The notes beneath the pieces were generated by a model. That model was not told the origin of the DNA, searched no databases, and worked only from the letters and a program-made list of their open reading frames with translations. A stretch of 64,000 nt of DNA. It comes from Chloracidobacterium sp. Lineage in GTDB: Bacteria > Acidobacteriota > Blastocatellia > Chloracidobacteriales > Chloracidobacteriaceae. The position numbers and the translations under genes were made by a program. Positions 13,101-20,594 of the stretch are shown here, piece by piece; positions within the stretch are counted from its first letter, which is position 1; each line of letters begins with the position of its first letter. The stretch lies in assembly GCA_025057975.1 (NCBI GenBank), contig JANWUV010000005.1, positions 124,001 to 188,000 of the forward strand. The letters run 5' to 3'.

Positions 13101-13618
13101 TCAAAGCCGTCCGTCAGCAGTGCGTCCCGCGTCCGCGCCCAAGAAAGCAGGTCGCCGTCAAGGTAAGGGCGCAGATAGCCGTCGGTTCGCCAGCGGGAAC
13201 GCGCTCGGGCCGGGAAAAAGATCACGTCGGGATAGACGCCGCCCACCGTCGTTGCACCGACGCTCAGGATTTGCACGTCGTGAAATTGTCCGGCCTGCGG
13301 ATGGGTGGTTTCCAGCGCCGGCTGCAAGGCGGGCGGATACTCGCGCCCCAGCACGGCAGGCGTCAGCGGCTCGGTCAGGTAGGCGACGCCCATGGCGTGC
13401 AGGACAAACAATGTCAACCACTCCCAGCGAGCGGTTTCGTCGCCCTGCTCGACGGCCTGCCGAAACCGGTACGCCGTCGCCCAGACGGTCGGCAGGGTCT
13501 CGAAGAAGCGTGGGTCGGGCGTCGGCGGCGTAACCCGATGCGGATCAATCGGGAAGAACGTGCGGGGACGAAACCCCCCGACTTCACCAAGCATCCCCTG
13601 GTTGATGAGCAACCCCAT
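10163..13618 (-). CDS. Large actin/Hsp70-fold ATPase with unknown N-terminal half
   Basis: 1151 residues. The C-terminal half carries the nucleotide-binding signatures of the actin/Hsp70/MreB superfamily: phosphate-1 LAVDFGTSNTSVAFA (519-533), phosphate-2 DLFIDVGGGTADIAV (734-748) and an adenosine-type motif HLVLGGNAWGLLL (901-913). Residues 1-515 resemble nothing I can name and contain no membrane segment. The general plan (about 1000 residues, actin fold) recalls the SrfB family of enterobacteria, but I could not test this. The ATG has AGGA seven bases upstream. It sits 38 bases after the tubulin-like gene and 27 before the coiled-coil gene, so the three are surely cotranscribed. Confidence 0.88.
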   Translation of the reverse strand: MGLLINQGMLGEVGGFRPRTFFPIDPHRVTPPTPDPRFFETLPTVWATAYRFRQAVEQGDETARWEWLTLFVLHAMGVAYLTEPLTPAVLGREYPPALQPALETTHPQAGQFHDVQILSVGATTVGGVYPDVIFFPARARSRWRTDGYLRPYLDGDLLSWARTRDALLTDGFERDRCHRHLRCVARDALPLTFGKILDALCDAAFGPAPYGLDQTPRLSPSPASWPLVRAQAQPTELLELYPLQKPNANGGRTFFLVDRFPAPPSWMTTALGPGRPSPVSYRMLGPNALGVETRGRLETLPLGPQDEIVDLASLFLSDFTGRVDYPRDDQRLALIHPVHRLQGLADASKVSICMAPVTTRLLSYFPELLAEDGANLRAKLAFDGQSVEWTFQLCGREVPWTARYFEARDLTVASLSLWPPKVDPQWHFYAAHGLGQRERAGRWRLVDEAGRLGDLYELGAAQDEYVTLLTPPAADERTPNRPRALSWWWPVQGRDVERGVVLLARLPDAGARPLADAHLAVDFGTSNTSVAFAAAGVTDTLRFSLAPLRLWNGDGANRLGFAPFNWGGAKGYFSTTLLTRRTAGLQNVTPDTLAVEHFFAAAIPNLYADGLNRMLAAGGGVNAWDLHDSLKWDQARTSAYRALFLRLLLLFAHAELFFNRRARVMDYTFTFPLAMNKTDRDVFHQQNRRSISVVQQLCYGARNFDAAAHYRADVDESAAAAAGANLPPSPDRLDLFIDVGGGTADIAVRRGTEILVLDSLRLAGRQFFRTAEQNLSPRLKLRRAEVFRRHLGLLLAPDDLAAAEMDVADMPGLREHNLPLPTFYLLRVNELKSEVFVHREHIILKRQRDATLPEHQSYRDAYQRFCAQFFFRHLLAYGLVQAAAAAIERNLNQARLPHGVHLVLGGNAWGLLLFADFERSGAALLTEAEALLDRLKRRAGAGLSPEAKACLDDLRIHDVTLLNEGDISRAKTNVPIGALAVAGAQTVQRRTAPFAGLNLPEVMVSDGAMMHGPRPVRWFDRWSEPDLKRLFEMEPDTDIRQVTVQPPGTAQPLDPLLTLFTSRGSTDLIPQRKWATINGYLTGGRHYPALTPLALFLTGVLYADADLKLVTSLPDHPYPLIEDMARKAGLYDDQPPLPDEPEPRRSPVSYE

Positions 13619-13656
13619 AGGCTATTCCTAGGTACTTCCTAAGCCGGTCGGTGATG

Positions 13657-15360
13657 CTATGCGGCGGCTCCTCCGGCTCTGGCGAAAACTTCCGCCCAGA
13701 CGAGTCGGGCGTAGTCGCCGCGCTTGAACCCCGGCGGCGGCGTCCAGCCGTAGAAGTCAAATGAAGTCAACGCTACCGCCGACTGCCCGAAGCGCAGCGC
13801 CTCCTGCGGCGTATTGTCGGCGGCCAGACCAAACAGCCGTGTCCGTCGTTTCATTCGCTCAATCACGGCGCGCTCCGCGCCGGGCGCAATGAGCTTGTCG
13901 AGGTCAGCGCGGATGTCAGGACTCCACCCTAACGTACGGTCGGGCGACACCATATCCACCATGGTGTCGCGGATGAGGTCAAGCGCCGTTTGGTAGGCGA
14001 GCCGGTCACGTTCCTGCCGGGTTGGGTCAAGCTGGTAAAGCCGGCGCAGGCCGCCAGGGTCGTCGCTCCAGCCACGCGCGTCCGCGTCCCAATCAATTTG
14101 GTATTTCAGCAAGTGAACGAGCACCGCCGTCGCCAGAAAGACTTTTTCAGCGTCCACCGGCCGACCGTTGACGGTGTAAATGGGCAAATCGCAGAGGCGC
14201 AGCGTCCCCAGCGCAAGCGTCGCGTCGCCCGACGCAAGGCTATACTCCCGTCCGCCGCCGACGCTGTTGCCGGCGAAGTAGTTGAGGGCTGCGACGGCGG
14301 CGACGACTTCCGTCGCGTTGAGCGGGTTGCGTTGGGTTTGTCCGCCGTTGCTCCAGCGTTCGAGGGCGTCCGGCTGTGGTTTGCCGATGAGGTAGAGTTC
14401 GTCAAAGGTCGGCGCGAGGATGTCGCGGTAATAGACGAGGCTGTGACGGGCGCGCAGCGGCAGGTCGGTCGGGTCGGCGTAGAAGCGGGTGAGGATTTGC
14501 CGCGCCAAGGCGATGCGTTCTTCGTCGTTGAGGACGGCGAAGGCTTCATGCGCGGCGTACTGCTGCGCCATTCGCCGGGCCTCTTCTTCCACATAGCGCG
14601 CGTCCGCCTGCCGGTCTTCAGGCAGCGGGCTGAAGGGCGGCGGTGGCGGCAGGAAGTAGGGCATCAGCAGACAGCCGCCGATGGTCCAGTTGAGGTTGCC
14701 GCGCTGCCGTTCGCGGGCGAGGAACTGTCCGATGACGGGCAGGGCGCAGGCCCCCGTGCCGCCATAGACGCTGCCGCAGATGAAGAAACGAACCTGACTT
14801 TGTTTGAGCGTATTGAAGTCAATTTGGCTGCCGGCCGGCGAGTTCCGGTCGGTCAGCGACGCGGCGAAGGCGGCGATGACGGGCGAACCGATGAAGGGCT
14901 TCTGGTAAAAGCCCCGGTTGATTTTCACATCGAGGTCTTTATCTTCGTAGAAGGCGTAGAGCAGGGGCGTCCCGTCGCGTTTGCCGGGCGCGTGGGCGAG
15001 TAGTTCGCGCAGGGTTGAAATCGGTTTGTCAAACCCCGGCAGCGCGAGCGGGTCAAAGTCTCGAATCTGGGTGTTGACCGTCATCGCCCATGGACTGGTC
15101 GCCAACGACGCCACGCCCGGCTCGCCGTCGCCGTCCTGCATCAGGTGTTGGATGTGACGGTAGCGACGCAGGGTGTCGTTGAGGACGTTGAGCGCGCCGG
15201 AGCTACGGTCGGGGTCAATGCGCCAGATTTCGAGTTCGTCGCCGGCGCTGGTCGGCCGTCCTTGGTGCAGGCGTGTCGGGAAGCCGACGGCGAGGAGTCT
15301 CACGAGCGCGTCGGCGACGCGCGTGCCATTCCCGCCGGTGACGATGATGATGTTTTTCAT
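13657..15360 (-). CDS. Tubulin/FtsZ-like GTPase-fold protein
   Basis: 567 residues. Three loops match the nucleotide site of the tubulin/FtsZ superfamily in order: a T1-like loop VTGGNGTRVADAL right after the first beta strand (9-13), a T2-like loop IWRIDPDRSSGAL (Asp49/Asp51), and a T4-like glycine signature GSVYGGTGACALPVI (200-206, compare GGTGxG). An obvious catalytic T7 motif (NxDxxD) is not visible. It may belong with the bacterial 'tubulin-like' family Tubulin_2 (PF13809) or with the FtsZ-like families described around membrane remodelling; this needs a profile search. It is the promoter-proximal gene of the operon with the actin-fold ATPase and the coiled-coil anchor. No clear Shine-Dalgarno precedes the ATG. 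Confidence 0.85.
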   Translation of the reverse strand: MKNIIIVTGGNGTRVADALVRLLAVGFPTRLHQGRPTSAGDELEIWRIDPDRSSGALNVLNDTLRRYRHIQHLMQDGDGEPGVASLATSPWAMTVNTQIRDFDPLALPGFDKPISTLRELLAHAPGKRDGTPLLYAFYEDKDLDVKINRGFYQKPFIGSPVIAAFAASLTDRNSPAGSQIDFNTLKQSQVRFFICGSVYGGTGACALPVIGQFLARERQRGNLNWTIGGCLLMPYFLPPPPPFSPLPEDRQADARYVEEEARRMAQQYAAHEAFAVLNDEERIALARQILTRFYADPTDLPLRARHSLVYYRDILAPTFDELYLIGKPQPDALERWSNGGQTQRNPLNATEVVAAVAALNYFAGNSVGGGREYSLASGDATLALGTLRLCDLPIYTVNGRPVDAEKVFLATAVLVHLLKYQIDWDADARGWSDDPGGLRRLYQLDPTRQERDRLAYQTALDLIRDTMVDMVSPDRTLGWSPDIRADLDKLIAPGAERAVIERMKRRTRLFGLAADNTPQEALRFGQSAVALTSFDFYGWTPPPGFKRGDYARLVWAEVFARAGGAAA

Positions 15361-15573
15361 AACAGGTAGTTTACAAACCGCCGCGTTTCAATCCGGCTTA
15401 TGAACTGAGGCTTCCCGGAACAACCCCAAGTCCGGCTTCGGCGCGCGGCCGCCGTGTCTGTTTCCGCCGATTGTGTCTAACCATTGTATACACCCAACCC
15501 GCCTCTCTAAAAGAACGCCTCTTTCCCCGCCGCGCAAAGACCCCCGTACTTGTCGAAGCAAGACCCGCAAGGG

Positions 15574-17472
15574 TCATGGCGCGGTGTCCGGGGACGACCG
15601 GCGAACAACTTCCAGCGCGGCGTGCGCCGGAGCAAAGTTTGGGTCTAGACGCAACGCCGACTCAAAGCATGCCTGCGCTCCGACCCGATCGCCCCGTTTG
15701 AGCCGGACGGCGCCAAGATTGAACCGAACCACGGCGGTGTCCACGCCAAGCGCCAACGCTTCCTGCAGTAGTGTCTCCGCCTCACTCAGGCGTCCAAGCG
15801 TCACGTAGGCGATGGCGCAACTCGTCAGCGTCGGCCCGTCCTGCGGCCCGTAGCGACGCGCTTCCGCAATTTGCGCCGTCGCGCCGGCGGCGTCCTGACG
15901 CAACGCCAGCGTCCGCGCGTAGAGCGCATGCGCCAGCGCCCAGTCGGCGTCCGTCGGCGTGACTTCCGGCGGTTTGGCGGCGATGATCCGCGCCAAAGTC
16001 GCATGCGCTTCCGCCTCACGTCCCTGACGCAAGTCAAGCTGCGCCGAACCCAGCAACGCTAGGAAAAAATTCGGCTCCCGCGCCAACGCCTGTTCGTAGT
16101 AGCGCCGCGCCCGCTCCGGGTCGGTCGTTTGACAGGCGTTGGCCAGCAGGACGTAGGGCAGCGGGTGCTGCGGGTCAGTCTCCAAAAAGCGCGAAAACAG
16201 CGTGATGTCGTTCCGCCAGTCGAGATTGCGCCGCGCCGCGCCGTAGGCGTAACTCGCCGTCAGTACGATGCCCAATCCGACGCTCACCGCCGTCCGCCGG
16301 TGAACGGCGGCGGTCGGCTTCGCCGCCGCGCCCAGCTTGACCAGCGCCCACCCAAGCGCAATCGCGTACGCCGCCGACGGCACATAAAGCCACCGCTCGC
16401 CAATAGCTGTCCAGATGGGAACGAAGACGTTGCTGACCAGCGCCAGCGTTGTGAACCAAAAGCCCACGACGAAGGTCAGCAGCGGACGCCGTCGGACGGC
16501 CGCCGCCGCGCCCGCCGCCAGCCCGATTGTCAAAAGCGCGCCGACGACGGTTCGCCAACTCCAAGTCGGGGTCAGGACAAGGTTGTGCGCGTCGTACCAT
16601 GGCTTAAGCGGAAAGCCGAAAAAGACCAGCCGATACCATTCGAGCGAAACGCTCGACATTGTCACCAGTCGTTCCCAAAACGTCTGCGCGTACAGCGGGT
16701 TGCCGGACAACGCCCCCACCGGACGAAACCCCTGCCCACTCGCCAGCCGCAACCAAGCATACGGCAGCCACGGGAGAACCAACCAAAAGTACGGTTGCGT
16801 CACACGCCGCCAAAGCGACCATCCACTACGCCAGAGACGCCGCCGCATCCGTAGAGCTTCCGCCAACCACAGTCCCGCCGGCAACACGACCATATTTTCC
16901 TTTGCCAGCGTTGCCGCAAGGTACGCCGCCGCCGCGCCCGCGCGCCACCATTCGGCTCTCCGCGGTGAACGTCGCGCGCGAATCCAACTCCACCACATCA
17001 GCCCGCCGAAAAACATACCAAGCAACTCGGCGCGTCCAACGACGTTGGCGACGGCTTCCGTGTGGACGGGGTGGACAGCGAAAATCAGCGCCGCTAGGGC
17101 GCTGATCGTCGGTGCGACCCGGTACGCCCGCAACAGGTAAAACAACCAGCCGACGTTACAGGCATGGAGCAGGATGTTGGTCAGGTGGTAGCCTGCCGGC
17201 CGCAGCCCCCACACGGCGTAGTCCACCGCCAGCGTTACGGCGAACAGCGGACGGTAGTTGCTCAAGCCGGCCTGCCGGTGGTCCCAGTACCCGCTGAGGA
17301 ACAGGCGCGGCGCGTCAGTCAGCGACCGGATGGCGGGGTTGTTGACGATGATCGGTGTATCGTCGTAGGTGAAGCCGTTCGCCAGCGTATTGGCGTACAC
17401 TAGTACCGCCAGCCCCATAGCCGACCAAGCCATAGCGGACGGGCGGTTGGCGAACTTTGTCACGGTGAACAT
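15574..17472 (-). CDS. TMTC-like multi-pass membrane protein with C-terminal TPR repeats
   Basis: 632 residues. The N-terminal two thirds hold about ten transmembrane helices of the GT-C glycosyltransferase type, with the acidic pair typical of the first outer loop (FTYDDTPI, Asp37-Asp38), SNYRPL, and HPVHTEAVANVVGRAE, a stretch diagnostic of the TMTC/DUF1736 family. The last third (about 400-632) is a row of TPR units (for example ERARRYYEQALAREPNFFLALL). Family members transfer mannose to proteins from a lipid donor in eukaryotes; bacterial relatives are mostly untested, so a glycosyltransferase role is inference. A GACCC/GGGTC hairpin spans its stop codon. Between 15361 and 15573 I see nothing else. 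Confidence 0.88.
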   Translation of the reverse strand: MFTVTKFANRPSAMAWSAMGLAVLVYANTLANGFTYDDTPIIVNNPAIRSLTDAPRLFLSGYWDHRQAGLSNYRPLFAVTLAVDYAVWGLRPAGYHLTNILLHACNVGWLFYLLRAYRVAPTISALAALIFAVHPVHTEAVANVVGRAELLGMFFGGLMWWSWIRARRSPRRAEWWRAGAAAAYLAATLAKENMVVLPAGLWLAEALRMRRRLWRSGWSLWRRVTQPYFWLVLPWLPYAWLRLASGQGFRPVGALSGNPLYAQTFWERLVTMSSVSLEWYRLVFFGFPLKPWYDAHNLVLTPTWSWRTVVGALLTIGLAAGAAAAVRRRPLLTFVVGFWFTTLALVSNVFVPIWTAIGERWLYVPSAAYAIALGWALVKLGAAAKPTAAVHRRTAVSVGLGIVLTASYAYGAARRNLDWRNDITLFSRFLETDPQHPLPYVLLANACQTTDPERARRYYEQALAREPNFFLALLGSAQLDLRQGREAEAHATLARIIAAKPPEVTPTDADWALAHALYARTLALRQDAAGATAQIAEARRYGPQDGPTLTSCAIAYVTLGRLSEAETLLQEALALGVDTAVVRFNLGAVRLKRGDRVGAQACFESALRLDPNFAPAHAALEVVRRSSPDTAP

Positions 17473-17544
17473 CTGTGCATTTTTGGTAGCGTAACCAGTC
17501 TGTCGGCGGGAAATCTTTTGCGCGCAGGAACACGCTCGACGCTC

Positions 17545-17790
17545 ATGAAGCCTGTGATTTGTACCTTCTGTAACTCTGAAATTTACACCTACGTCGGCCC
17601 GGAACCGGTTGAACTAAAAGCGGTTCACTTCAAGCCGACCCGCCCTGCGTGGCCCGCGCCGAAGTCGGGCGACCCGTTGTTTTGTCCGGTCTGCGGCAGC
17701 CGTTTCGTTGGCGTTTCTGTTCAAAATCGGCAACTGCGTATGGTGGTTAGCTCTGCGTACACCGGCTCAGGCAACGTCGGTAAGCTCTAG
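17545..17790 (+). CDS. Small zinc-ribbon protein
   Basis: An 81-residue protein with two CxxC knuckles (CTFC, Cys6/Cys9; CPVC, Cys47/Cys50) spaced as in a zinc ribbon. The first ATG that makes this compact protein is at 17545; the frame opens 27 bases earlier but without benefit. It is divergent from the TMTC-like gene and its 3' end overlaps the convergent NUDIX-MBL gene by 24 bases. Function unknown; the fold could bind nucleic acid or protein. Confidence 0.6.
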   Translation: MKPVICTFCNSEIYTYVGPEPVELKAVHFKPTRPAWPAPKSGDPLFCPVCGSRFVGVSVQNRQLRMVVSSAYTGSGNVGKL

Positions 17791-19329
17791 TTCGCCAGTT
17801 GTCCGCCAGGCGACCTTGCCTTCGCGCGCCAGTTTGATGAGGTGCGCCTGTACCGACCGTGCCGCCAATGGGTGCAGCGCGGATGGCGTGTCGGCATACA
17901 CCGTCGCCGTCAATGCCGCGACGGTCGTTTTTCCTTCCCGAAGCGCCGCCAGAATCTTCGCCTCACGTTGTAGGCGATGCGCGATATAGCTTTCAATGAC
18001 GGCGTAGGGTTCAGTCAGCGCCGGCCCGTGACCGCCGGCGATCAATCGGATGGGCAAGCCCAACAGACGACGCAGCGACGCCAGATAGTCCGCCATATCG
18101 CCCTCGTCTGGATCAATCAGGACGCTCCCCAGCCCCACCACCATGTCGCCGCTAAGGAGCGTGCCGGTAGTCTCCTCAAGAAAGCACAGGTGTCCGCGCG
18201 CGTGGCCCGGCGTGAAGACGGCGCGCAGCCGCCAGCCGGAGCACATTGTCGCCGTCAAACTGTCGTTGCTGGGCGCTGCTGGCAGTTCACAGACATCGCC
18301 GTCGTCCAGCGTTCGGGAAATTGTCACTTTACCGTTTAGTAGCGCGGCTGTAATAGGGTGCGCCGCAACCGGGACGTTCCAGCGCCGGCCTAGATGCGCT
18401 GCACCGCCGACATGATCTGGGTGGTGGTGCGTCAACCAGATTTCCCGCAAGCGCGCGCCGGTTTTTTCAGCCAGTTGCGTCAAGTGAGCGTCCAGTCGGG
18501 CTTGTTCGTCGGGATAAGGTGAAGCCGGGTCAATGACGATAATTTCGCGCTCGCCAACTAGATAACAGTTTGTGTGGGTCGCTGGGGGGAGCGTTGGCGT
18601 CCGCACAGGAAATGTCACAACGCCGGGCGCTAGTTCGATAAACTCCGGCGGCTGACCGTGAGCGGCAGGGTGGTCGTGGGATAAAACGCGCAGGCGGTCA
18701 AAATCGCCCTGCTGCGCTGCGCCTTCCCGAATCCAGCGATAGAGGCTGCGGATACTGTGAAGCGTCGGCGGCACAAGCCGTACATCGCCGCGCGCCCAAG
18801 CGCTCAGTGCATCGGCGGGCGTCGTCCAGTTGCCTTCCACCATTTCGGCAGACCAAAGGTGCGGCTCTTGGTGGTCATCCAAGGGGCTGACAAAGAACGT
18901 CGTGTCGTAGCGACGCGGTACGCCGACCGGCGTCACCCACCGACCGGCGGGGATGAAGCGACGCGCATCAATCTGTACGGCAAACTGCGCACAAACTTCC
19001 GCAAACGTCAGGCGTCCGGCCATTAGGTCAGCGCGGACGGCGAGGCGCATTTCCGTGCTGGTCAGGCGGCTTTCGGCCAGCATCACGCCGGCTTCTTCAA
19101 AGACCTCGCGCACAGCGCAGGCGCATTGGGCGGCGTGTTCGGCGTCGGCGGCGTAGTGCACCGGAATCCGGCTGTCCTCTGGGTCACGGCGACCGCCAAG
19201 GAACGCATGGTAGCCGCCCAGAAACGGCATAGCTTCGGCGCGTTTGGCCCAGAAAAAGCGCCAGACGCCGGAAGAGTCTTGGCGGAGTAGAATGACAGCT
19301 GAAGCAGGCTTCGGAACAACAGGCGTCAT
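17767..19329 (-). CDS. NUDIX hydrolase fused to LACTB2-type metallo-beta-lactamase
   Basis: 520 residues. The N-terminal part (about 8-190) is a NUDIX domain of the NUDT19-like type, with an interrupted Nudix box: GGRRDP, then after an insert the helix REVFEEAG (74-81). The C-terminal part (about 225-520) is a metallo-beta-lactamase fold hydrolase with HHHPDH at 301-306, the TPGHARGH and SGDMVVG metal motifs, and a C-terminal winged-helix-like segment (ALREGKTTVAALTATVY) as in LACTB2. In human cells LACTB2 is an RNase and NUDT19 a CoA pyrophosphatase; the substrate of this fusion is open. The frame stays open to 20016 but that upstream part is antisense to the next gene; ATG 19329 fits the domain start. 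Confidence 0.88.
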   Translation of the reverse strand: MTPVVPKPASAVILLRQDSSGVWRFFWAKRAEAMPFLGGYHAFLGGRRDPEDSRIPVHYAADAEHAAQCACAVREVFEEAGVMLAESRLTSTEMRLAVRADLMAGRLTFAEVCAQFAVQIDARRFIPAGRWVTPVGVPRRYDTTFFVSPLDDHQEPHLWSAEMVEGNWTTPADALSAWARGDVRLVPPTLHSIRSLYRWIREGAAQQGDFDRLRVLSHDHPAAHGQPPEFIELAPGVVTFPVRTPTLPPATHTNCYLVGEREIIVIDPASPYPDEQARLDAHLTQLAEKTGARLREIWLTHHHPDHVGGAAHLGRRWNVPVAAHPITAALLNGKVTISRTLDDGDVCELPAAPSNDSLTATMCSGWRLRAVFTPGHARGHLCFLEETTGTLLSGDMVVGLGSVLIDPDEGDMADYLASLRRLLGLPIRLIAGGHGPALTEPYAVIESYIAHRLQREAKILAALREGKTTVAALTATVYADTPSALHPLAARSVQAHLIKLAREGKVAWRTTGELELTDVA

Positions 19330-19390
19330 AGGGCAATGATTAGCGTACACTGCGCTGGGTGGACGATACACGCTTTGGAGGCGAGCCGTC

Positions 19391-20383
19391 ATGTCGCGTC
19401 GGCTAGTGTGGGTTGTCGTTTGGCTGACGGTTTGGTTCGCCGGGGCGCAGGCGCAATCGGGAGATGCGTTTACCGTCGCCGTCCTGCCACCGCGTCTAAC
19501 GGATAACGTTGGCGGCGCATTGGGGGATACGATGGTAACGGCGCTTGAGCGGGCGCTGGCGCACGTCGGGTTGGTGGTATTGCCGCGCGCGCAGGTGTGG
19601 TCGGCCGTCGGCGACGCCGCTCCCAACTTCAATCCAACCTGCATTGAGGCGCAGGCGATGGGCGCGCGGGTAGGGAGCGCCGGGTACGTGCTGGCGGCGC
19701 TGCAACGCGGCGAACGCAGTACGACCGACCGGCGAACCGTCATTGGCGGGACGCTGCATCTCTTCGCCGTGGAGACGCGCACCGGGCGGTTGTTGGCGAG
19801 CGAACACTTGGATTTTATCGAAGACAGGGGTGGGTTTCTTGCAGCGATAGCGCCGTTGGTGGAAGCGGCGGCGGCGCGTTTCGCTGAACGGTGGCGTACG
19901 GCGCAGGCGCAGCTCGCTGCGGCAGCCGGACGGGACGAGATCAACTCAACGGCGATTGACTTACGGACAGGAGACATTCCGCCCGGCGTGACGCCGCCGG
20001 TTCCACAAACGCGCATCCGGCCAAAGCCGACGGACGCGGCGCGGAGTGCAGGGGTGGTAGCAACGGTGAGCGTCGAAGTTGTGGTGACGGAAGGCGGTGA
20101 TGTCGGCGAAGTAACGATTGTGCGTTGGGCCGGCTACGGGTTGGAGGCGGCGGTAGAGGCGGCGCTCCGGGCGACTCATTTCAAACCAGCGACATGTTAT
20201 GGAAAGCCGGTTGCGGCGCGTTTTCTGGTGGACTTCAACTTTCGGGCGGCCTCCCAAGCAGATAGGGTTCAAAGCCGACCCCACTGCGTCGCAGTAGATC
20301 AGCGCCAGCGCGAAACGCCAGCGCCGACCGGGCGTACGCGGTTTCTAAAATGTGCCGTTTGTCCTGTATCGGCTGGTCGCTAA
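19391..20383 (+). CDS. Secreted protein with C-terminal TonB domain
   Basis: 330 residues. Signal peptide (1-21, ending FAGAQA), then a domain of about 150 residues resembling periplasmic proteins that bind or sense (FTVAVLPPRLTDN..., like the FlgO/curli-assembly type N-terminal fold), then a TonB C-terminal domain (about 215-285) with VEVVVTEGGDVGEVTIV and the closing VDFNFR. A GGAGG-type site lies ahead of the ATG. The normal TonB domain ends at residue 285; the last 45 residues are of odd composition and lie opposite the convergent gene at 20235-20594, suggesting that an original stop codon was lost. Divergent from the NUDIX-MBL gene with a 61-base gap that must hold both promoters. Confidence 0.85.
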   Translation: MSRRLVWVVVWLTVWFAGAQAQSGDAFTVAVLPPRLTDNVGGALGDTMVTALERALAHVGLVVLPRAQVWSAVGDAAPNFNPTCIEAQAMGARVGSAGYVLAALQRGERSTTDRRTVIGGTLHLFAVETRTGRLLASEHLDFIEDRGGFLAAIAPLVEAAAARFAERWRTAQAQLAAAAGRDEINSTAIDLRTGDIPPGVTPPVPQTRIRPKPTDAARSAGVVATVSVEVVVTEGGDVGEVTIVRWAGYGLEAAVEAALRATHFKPATCYGKPVAARFLVDFNFRAASQADRVQSRPHCVAVDQRQRETPAPTGRTRFLKCAVCPVSAGR

Positions 20384-20594
20384 AGAAGCGAGCGACTTCA
20401 TCGGCGGTTGGCGGTTGCGGGTCGGCGTGCTGTGGGCGGAGAACTACGATTTCAAGCGGCTTATCCGCTTTTTGCGGCGTCTCGGCTTGGAGCGGGCGCG
20501 GCCAACGGAGCGCCGTCGCCGGAGCGGCAAGCAACAAGACCAGTAGGTTCACAGTCAGGAGTCGCCAAGTCGGCAAACAGGCGGGACGGCTCAT
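20235..20594 (-). CDS. Small secreted protein of unknown function
   Basis: 119 residues. The ATG at 20594 follows an excellent GGAGG nine bases upstream and starts a signal peptide (about 1-29, WRLLTVNLLVLLLAAPATA). The mature part contains EIVVLRPQHADPQPPTADEVARFF and a helical C-terminus with no recognised domain. Its last 149 bases overlap the 3' end of the TonB-domain gene in antisense. The strong ribosome site and signal peptide argue that this frame is real. Confidence 0.6.
   Translation of the reverse strand: MSRPACLPTWRLLTVNLLVLLLAAPATALRWPRPLQAETPQKADKPLEIVVLRPQHADPQPPTADEVARFFSDQPIQDKRHILETAYARSALAFRAGADLLRRSGVGFEPYLLGRPPES

Noticed and set aside
16129-17140. Two plus-strand frames of 241 codons opposite the TMTC-like gene
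   Set aside because: Arg/Pro/His-rich composition typical of antisense frames in GC-rich DNA.
19330-20016. Long N-terminal extension of the NUDIX-MBL frame (229 extra codons)
   Set aside because: It is antisense to the TonB-domain gene, lacks homology-like features, and the NUDIX domain begins at the ATG at 19329.
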